NCBI GenBank assembly: GCA_020217165.1
Contig: JAIWOE010000124.1
Coordinates: forward strand, 1-11,263
DNA: 11,263 bases
Origin: Desulfovibrio sp.
GTDB taxonomy: Bacteria; Desulfobacterota; Desulfovibrionia; Desulfovibrionales; Desulfovibrionaceae
Reading direction: 5' to 3'
Part shown: positions 7,051-11,263 of the stretch, in pieces
Layout: every line of letters begins with the position of its first letter
Position numbering within the stretch: position 1 is the stretch's first letter
Made by a program: the position numbers and the translations under genes
Notes under the pieces: generated by a model
The model's database searches: none
What the model saw: the letters and a program-made list of their open reading frames with translations, nothing else
What the model was told of the DNA's origin: nothing

Positions 7051-9444
7051 ATGGACGACGCACGCTTTTTCCAGAAGCTCCGGGCTGCCTTTCAGGCGGA
7101 AGCCACCGAGCGCATCGGGGCCATGGAAACGGCCCTGGATGTGCTGGAAGAAGCCTTGACCCTGCCGGACTATCGCCAGCATCCCGAGGCCGTGAAGCGG
7201 TTGGACTCCATGTACCGAGAACTTCACAGCCTCAAGGGCGCGGGCCGGACCGTGGACCTGCCCCTGCTGGAAACCCTGTGCCAGGGCCTGGAGTCCAGCG
7301 TCTGGCGCATCAAGCGGGGCGAGTCCGTGCTGGAATTCCGGCTGGTGCAACAGCTGCGGGAGGCCGTGGTGCTCATCCGCACCATGGTGGCCGCTGCCGC
7401 TGCCGGCTCGGGCGGCCCGTCCGGCACCATGGTGGACGCCTTCCTGCGCAGGCTGGACGCCACTGCGGAGGAATCTCCCGCCGCCCATGCGGAAACAACC
7501 ACACCCGCGGCGCCAGCTCTTCCCCATTTTCCCAATGTCCCTGATCTCCCTGATCTCCCCGAATCCCCCGATACGTCCCTTCCCCAGGAAGCGTATCTGT
7601 GCCCCGAGCCGCCTCCTCCCTGTGCCACCCTGGAATCCCACACCGTGCGGCTGCCCACGGCGGCCCTGGAAGGGCTGCTGGGACAGGTGGAAGGATTGCT
7701 GACGTCCAAAAGCGCCGCCAGCCTGCATGTGGCCCAGGCCCGGGCCCTGCAGGAGGGCCTGGCCGTGCGGCTGCGTGCATGCGCCAATGGTGAGGACACC
7801 CTCGCCCTGGAGCGGCTGGTGCGGGAGAGCAGGGCCCTGGCCAAGGCCCTGGCTGCCCACCAGCGCACCATCGCCACGGTGGTGGACGAGCTGCTGGAAT
7901 CCATCACCCAGACCCTGCTCCTGCCCTGGAACGCCTTGCTGGAAGGCTACCCGCGCATGGTCCAGGAGATTGCAGCCTCCCAGGGCAAGCAGGTGCAGCT
8001 CACGGTGCACGGGGCGGACGCCTCCATTGATCGCCGCATCCTGGAGCAGCTGGGGGATGCCTTTTTGCACCTGCTGCGCAATGCCGTGGACCATGGCATC
8101 GAGTCGCCCACGGAGCGCGAGGCCGCCGGCAAGCCGGCCCAAGGCCGCATCGACATACGCATTGAGGTCCTCGGCGGCGACCGCACCCGCATCGTCATTA
8201 CCGACGACGGCCGGGGGGTGGACTGCGACGCCGTACGCCGCAAGGCCGTGCAGCGCGGCATGTACTCCCCCGAAGACGCTGCCCTGTTGGACGCCGCCTC
8301 CCTGCTGGAACTCATCTGGCGGCCGGAATTCAGCACCCGCGATCATGTGGACCACATCTCCGGCCGTGGGCTGGGCATGGTCATCGTCAAGGAAAAACTC
8401 GAACGCGTGGGCGGCAACGCCCAACTGCGCACCACCCCCGGCCAGGGCAGCGAGGTCACATTGCACCTGCCCCTTTCCCTCATGCGCTTCGAAGGGCTGG
8501 TGGTGGCCTGCGCCGGGCGGCGGTTCATTGTCCGCAAGAGCGAAGTGCACCGCGTGGTGCAGGCGCCTGGTTCGGTGTGTGGGAAGGCGACGGCCGGGGG
8601 CATGGGGGGCGGGGGCATGTTTGTGACCGACGGCGTGTTCCTGCAGGTGATGTCCATGGCCCGCCTGCTGGGGATGGAGTCTGCCCAGACGCCAGGGCAG
8701 GGTAGAGATGACGCCGCCGGCCGCCATCCCGTCCTCATTGCCGGGGAGGCGGGAACCCCCGGGGCCGGTCCCCCCGATACCACCGCCACCGCCGAAAGCC
8801 CCCTGGGCCTGATGGTGGATGCTATCCTGGGCGAGGCGGACGTGACCCTGCGCAGTCTGGGGCCCCAGCTCACGGGTCTGCGCGGCATTCGCGGCGTGGT
8901 GCTGCTGGGGGATGGCGAACTGGTGCCCGTGCTGGATCTGGCCGACCTGCGCCAGATGGCCCGCGATGGCGCCGCCACCGGCCCTCGGTCCAGGATGGAG
9001 CCAAGGGCGGAAGCGCTGCGTCGCAAGCGGCCACGTCGTGTCCTGGTGGCCGAGGATTCCATCACGTCCCGCATGCTGCTCAAAAACGTGCTGGAAACCG
9101 CCGGGTATGTGGTGGACACTGCGGTGGATGGCCAGGAGGCCCTGGCCCGGCTGCTGGCAGCCGCTTCCCGCAGTGCGGGACAGCCCCCCGACGTTTCCGA
9201 AGCCATGGTGGACGCCCTGGTAAGCGATGTGGAAATGCCGCGCATGGATGGCCTGGAACTGGTCCGCCACATCCGGGCGGATGCCGCCCTGGCCCGGCTG
9301 CCGGTGGTCCTGGTTACCTCCCTGGCAGATCCCGCCCACCAGGAAGCCGGCATGCAGGCCGGAGCGGATGCATATATCGTCAAAAGCCGTTTCGACCAAA
9401 GCGACCTGCTGCAAACCTTGACCCGGCTGCTGCCCATGGCCTGA
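7051..9444 (+). CDS. CheA histidine kinase fused to a receiver domain (WspE-type CheA-REC hybrid)
   Basis: The 797-residue protein begins with an HPt domain (about 1-110; phosphorylated H59 in RELHSLKGAGR). A Pro-rich linker (about 140-195) follows, with no recognisable P2 domain. Next come the P3 dimerisation helices (197-290), the ATPase domain with HLLRNAVDHGIE (340-351), DDGRGVD (385-391) and GRGLGM (438-443), and the CheW-like P5 domain (about 472-635). The C-terminal receiver (662-795) keeps E668/D669, phosphoacceptor D726, T756 and K778. It should use ATP under receptor control and pass phosphate from H59 to its own receiver, CheB and the last receiver protein. Lack of P2 plus a fused receiver is the WspE/FrzE pattern. 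P5 carries two low-complexity insertions (about 505-523 and 545-582). The start is the only ATG/GTG after the preceding stop in frame; AAGGGAG lies 13 nt upstream, unusually far. Confidence 0.96.
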   Translation: MDDARFFQKLRAAFQAEATERIGAMETALDVLEEALTLPDYRQHPEAVKRLDSMYRELHSLKGAGRTVDLPLLETLCQGLESSVWRIKRGESVLEFRLVQQLREAVVLIRTMVAAAAAGSGGPSGTMVDAFLRRLDATAEESPAAHAETTTPAAPALPHFPNVPDLPDLPESPDTSLPQEAYLCPEPPPPCATLESHTVRLPTAALEGLLGQVEGLLTSKSAASLHVAQARALQEGLAVRLRACANGEDTLALERLVRESRALAKALAAHQRTIATVVDELLESITQTLLLPWNALLEGYPRMVQEIAASQGKQVQLTVHGADASIDRRILEQLGDAFLHLLRNAVDHGIESPTEREAAGKPAQGRIDIRIEVLGGDRTRIVITDDGRGVDCDAVRRKAVQRGMYSPEDAALLDAASLLELIWRPEFSTRDHVDHISGRGLGMVIVKEKLERVGGNAQLRTTPGQGSEVTLHLPLSLMRFEGLVVACAGRRFIVRKSEVHRVVQAPGSVCGKATAGGMGGGGMFVTDGVFLQVMSMARLLGMESAQTPGQGRDDAAGRHPVLIAGEAGTPGAGPPDTTATAESPLGLMVDAILGEADVTLRSLGPQLTGLRGIRGVVLLGDGELVPVLDLADLRQMARDGAATGPRSRMEPRAEALRRKRPRRVLVAEDSITSRMLLKNVLETAGYVVDTAVDGQEALARLLAAASRSAGQPPDVSEAMVDALVSDVEMPRMDGLELVRHIRADAALARLPVVLVTSLADPAHQEAGMQAGADAYIVKSRFDQSDLLQTLTRLLPMA
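7538..7560 (+). repeat. Short 9-bp tandem repeat in the CheA linker
   Basis: TCCCTGATC occurs twice in tandem (7538-7546, 7547-7555) and is followed by a partial third unit. It encodes part of the proline-rich linker (VPDLPDLPESP) between the HPt domain and the dimerisation helices. It is in frame and probably only affects linker length. Confidence 0.6.
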
Positions 9445-9466
9445 CCCGGCGCAAAAGGATCGCACC

Positions 9467-10630
9467 ATGGCACCCATGGCACCTTGCCCACCGCCAGCTT
9501 CGCCCCAGGCTCCGGAACACGGCGCCGCCACCATTCGCGTGCTGGTGGTGGACGATTCCGCCTGCGTACGCCAGGCCCTGTGCGACATCCTGGAGCGCGA
9601 CGGGAGCATGCAGGTGGTGGGCCAGGCCGGTAGCGGCATGGAGGCCCTGGCCCAGGTCAAGGCCCTTCGTCCGGATGTGGTGACCATGGATTTTCAAATG
9701 CCGGACATGGACGGCATTGAAGCCACCCGGCGCATCATGGAGGAATGCCCCACGCCCATCGTGCTGGTGAGCGCCGTGCTCAATCCGCATGAAGCCTCCA
9801 CCGTGTTTCTGGCCCTGGATGCTGGGGCCCTGACCCTGCTGGAAAAGCCCCGACTGGGGGACGCCAACTGCGGGGAGGTGGTGGCGCATCTGGTGGAAAC
9901 CGTGCGATTGATGAGCGAGGTCAAGGTGGTGCGGCGCACGCGGCGCGTCTCCCTGCCTGCACGGGACCGTCCAGTCATACCGGAAAAGCCCGGCGCGTCG
10001 CCAGCACCCCCTGCGGCATTGCCGGAAGCTCCCACCCAGTTGCCCTATGAAATCCTGTGTATCGGCGCCTCCACCGGCGGCCCTCAGGCCCTGGAACAGC
10101 TTCTTGCCGGGCTGGCCCCGGCTTTCCCCTGGCCCGTGCTGGTGGTGCAACACATTGCCTCCGGGTTCCTGCAAGGACTGGTGACCTGGCTGGGCCAGAC
10201 ATCGCGCCTGCCGGTGCGCATCGCCGTGCCGGGGCAGCCGTTGCAGGGGGGGGTGGTCTATTTTGCGCCGGATAAACGGCACATGGTCATCACCAGATCC
10301 ATGACCATCCAGTTGGAGGACTCTCCCCCCGAGGAGAATGTCAAACCGGCCGTGAACAAGCTCTTCCGCTCCTGCGCCGCTGTGTTCGGCAGGCGTGGGG
10401 TGGGGGTGCTGCTCACGGGCATGGGGCGCGACGGCGCAACCGGCCTGCAGGACATGAAACGCTGCGGCGCCATGACCCTGGTGCAGGACAAGGCCAGTTG
10501 CATCGTCTTTGGCATGCCAGGGCAGGCCATCAAGATCGGCGCCGCCACCAAAGTCCTGGCCCTGCAGGAGATGGCCGGCTACCTCAACTGGCTGGCCTTG
10601 GGGCGGTCCGTACCGGGAGGGGCCTCGTGA
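9467..10630 (+). CDS. cheB: CheB-type protein-glutamate methylesterase/deamidase (WspF-like)
   Basis: This 387-residue protein has a receiver domain at about 22-145 (acidic pair D29/D30, phosphoacceptor D75 in VTMDFQMPDMDG, S102, K127 in EKP). A variable linker (150-192) leads to the methylesterase domain (about 194-378). The catalytic triad is complete: S202 in GASTGG, H229 in VVQHI and D322 in GMGRDGA. It should remove methyl groups from receptor glutamates, and deamidate glutamines, when phosphorylated by CheA, opposing CheR. In Pseudomonas the equivalent WspF resets Wsp signalling. The first 20 residues are a Pro/Ala-rich extension outside the receiver. AAAAGGA (9453-9459), 7 nt before ATG 9467, supports this start over the in-frame ATG at 9476. 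It lies 22 nt after cheA, consistent with one operon. Confidence 0.96.
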   Translation: MAPMAPCPPPASPQAPEHGAATIRVLVVDDSACVRQALCDILERDGSMQVVGQAGSGMEALAQVKALRPDVVTMDFQMPDMDGIEATRRIMEECPTPIVLVSAVLNPHEASTVFLALDAGALTLLEKPRLGDANCGEVVAHLVETVRLMSEVKVVRRTRRVSLPARDRPVIPEKPGASPAPPAALPEAPTQLPYEILCIGASTGGPQALEQLLAGLAPAFPWPVLVVQHIASGFLQGLVTWLGQTSRLPVRIAVPGQPLQGGVVYFAPDKRHMVITRSMTIQLEDSPPEENVKPAVNKLFRSCAAVFGRRGVGVLLTGMGRDGATGLQDMKRCGAMTLVQDKASCIVFGMPGQAIKIGAATKVLALQEMAGYLNWLALGRSVPGGAS

Positions 10631-10701
10631 TCCACCTGATCTGCTTGTCGTGCCTGGCCACTTGACCGGGGGATTGCAGTCGTGCAAGCCATGAGTCACC
10701 C

Positions 10702-11263
10702 ATGAGTACACCATCCTCCCCAGCGCTTCATGCGGCCCACCCCGCGCCCCCCGTGGTCCTGGTGGCCGAAGACAGTCCCACCCAGGCCCTGAAACTGCAA
10801 TTTTTGCTGGAAGACGCCGGTTACACCGTGCTGCTGGCCAGCGACGGCGAACAGGCCCTCCACCTGGCCACGGACCAGCAGGCCGCGCATCGGCCGGACA
10901 TCGTCATTACCGATATCCTCATGCCTTGGCTGGATGGCTATCAGTTCACCAAGGCCCTGCGGGAACACCCGGCCACGGCCAGCCTGCCGGTGCTGATGCT
11001 CACCACCCTGAGCGACCCCAAGGACATCGTCCAGGGCATGGAATGCGGTGCGGACGCCATCGTCACCAAGCCGTATGATGACGGGCAGCTGCTGGATCAG
11101 ATCGCCCGGCTCCTTCAGCATACCGGAACCCAGAGCCCGCCGACGTATAAAGGCCGGGAACTGGCCTTGCCGGAAAATCCCCACCGGCTTTTTTCCCTGC
11201 TGCTGTCCACATACGAAAGCGCTGTCGCCCAGACTCGCAAGCTGGACCTGGCCTGCGCCACCC
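10702..11263 (+). CDS. Response regulator with N-terminal receiver; output domain beyond window (3' end missing)
   Basis: The visible 187 residues comprise a short Pro/Ala-rich leader, a receiver (about 17-140) and the start of a helical region. The receiver has E23/D24, phosphoacceptor D71 in VITDILMPWLDG, T101 and K123 in VTKPYD, so it should accept phosphate, most likely from CheA. After a linker, residues about 158-185 (NPHRLFSLLLSTYESAV) resemble the helix that in my recollection often joins a receiver to a PAS, histidine-kinase or GGDEF module in deltaproteobacterial proteins. The output therefore cannot be told apart here between a WspR-like diguanylate cyclase and a hybrid kinase. ATG 10702 is the only start codon after the in-frame stop at 10663-10665; it has no good Shine-Dalgarno sequence. 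The gene follows cheB by 71 nt, longer than most gaps in this cluster. Confidence 0.9.
   Translation, partial: MSTPSSPALHAAHPAPPVVLVAEDSPTQALKLQFLLEDAGYTVLLASDGEQALHLATDQQAAHRPDIVITDILMPWLDGYQFTKALREHPATASLPVLMLTTLSDPKDIVQGMECGADAIVTKPYDDGQLLDQIARLLQHTGTQSPPTYKGRELALPENPHRLFSLLLSTYESAVAQTRKLDLACAT

Noticed and set aside
9468..9487. TGGCAC followed closely by TTGC near the cheB start, resembling a sigma-54 promoter.
   Set aside because: The spacing between the two elements is wrong (1 nt from the nearer TGGCAC, 11 from the farther, instead of 5). The motif is part of a coding repeat giving MAPMAP at the cheB start.
5572..9687. A minus-strand open frame of about 1370 codons opposite the receptor and CheA genes.
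   Set aside because: Its codons lie exactly opposite the sense codons. Stops there would need TTA, CTA or TCA sense codons, which are nearly absent in these genes. Receptor and CheA share the same frame across an 18-nt gap, so the shadow runs through both. The translation is dominated by Gly, Gln and His (mirror of GCC, CTG and GTG) and shows no domain.

Overview
The window is strongly GC-rich, with every gene on the + strand, short gaps and several 4-bp gene overlaps. The gene families (a NtrC/ZraR-type two-component pair next to an accessory chemosensory cluster) and the codon use fit a GC-rich deltaproteobacterium, most likely a Desulfovibrio relative. No rRNA or other marker is present, so this placement is inference. 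I saw no tRNA, insertion sequence, CRISPR array or phage gene.

Layout. Positions 1-1143 hold the 3' part of a PAS-containing sensor histidine kinase. It overlaps by 4 bp (GTGA) a complete sigma-54 activator response regulator (1140-2591), which overlaps by 4 bp a CheW-like adaptor (2588-3118). Then follow a CheR methyltransferase with a C-terminal TPR region (3169-4599), a second CheW-like adaptor that appears frameshifted (4609-5172, out-of-frame remainder to 5237), a membrane chemoreceptor with a periplasmic CZB-like zinc-binding module (5278-7032), a CheA kinase fused to a receiver (7051-9444), a CheB methylesterase (9467-10630), and the start of a receiver-domain protein (10702 to the window end) whose output domain lies outside.

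How they work together. The set CheW, CheR-TPR, CheW, MCP, CheA-REC, CheB, REC-x has the parts list of the Wsp-type (alternative cellular function) chemosensory system, in permuted order. There is no CheY, CheD, CheC, CheZ or flagellar gene in view. The receptor would control CheA through the two CheW adaptors. CheR and CheB would set receptor methylation. Phosphoryl groups would flow to the CheA receiver, the CheB receiver and the final receiver protein. The translational coupling of the upstream kinase and activator to the first cheW suggests that sigma-54-dependent transcription is wired to the same system, as in the Myxococcus Che3/CrdSA precedent.

The points most worth following up are the CZB-like module placed in the periplasm of a Wsp-type receptor, the probable frameshift in the second CheW, the link between the activator pair and the chemosensory genes, and the identity of the final output protein.
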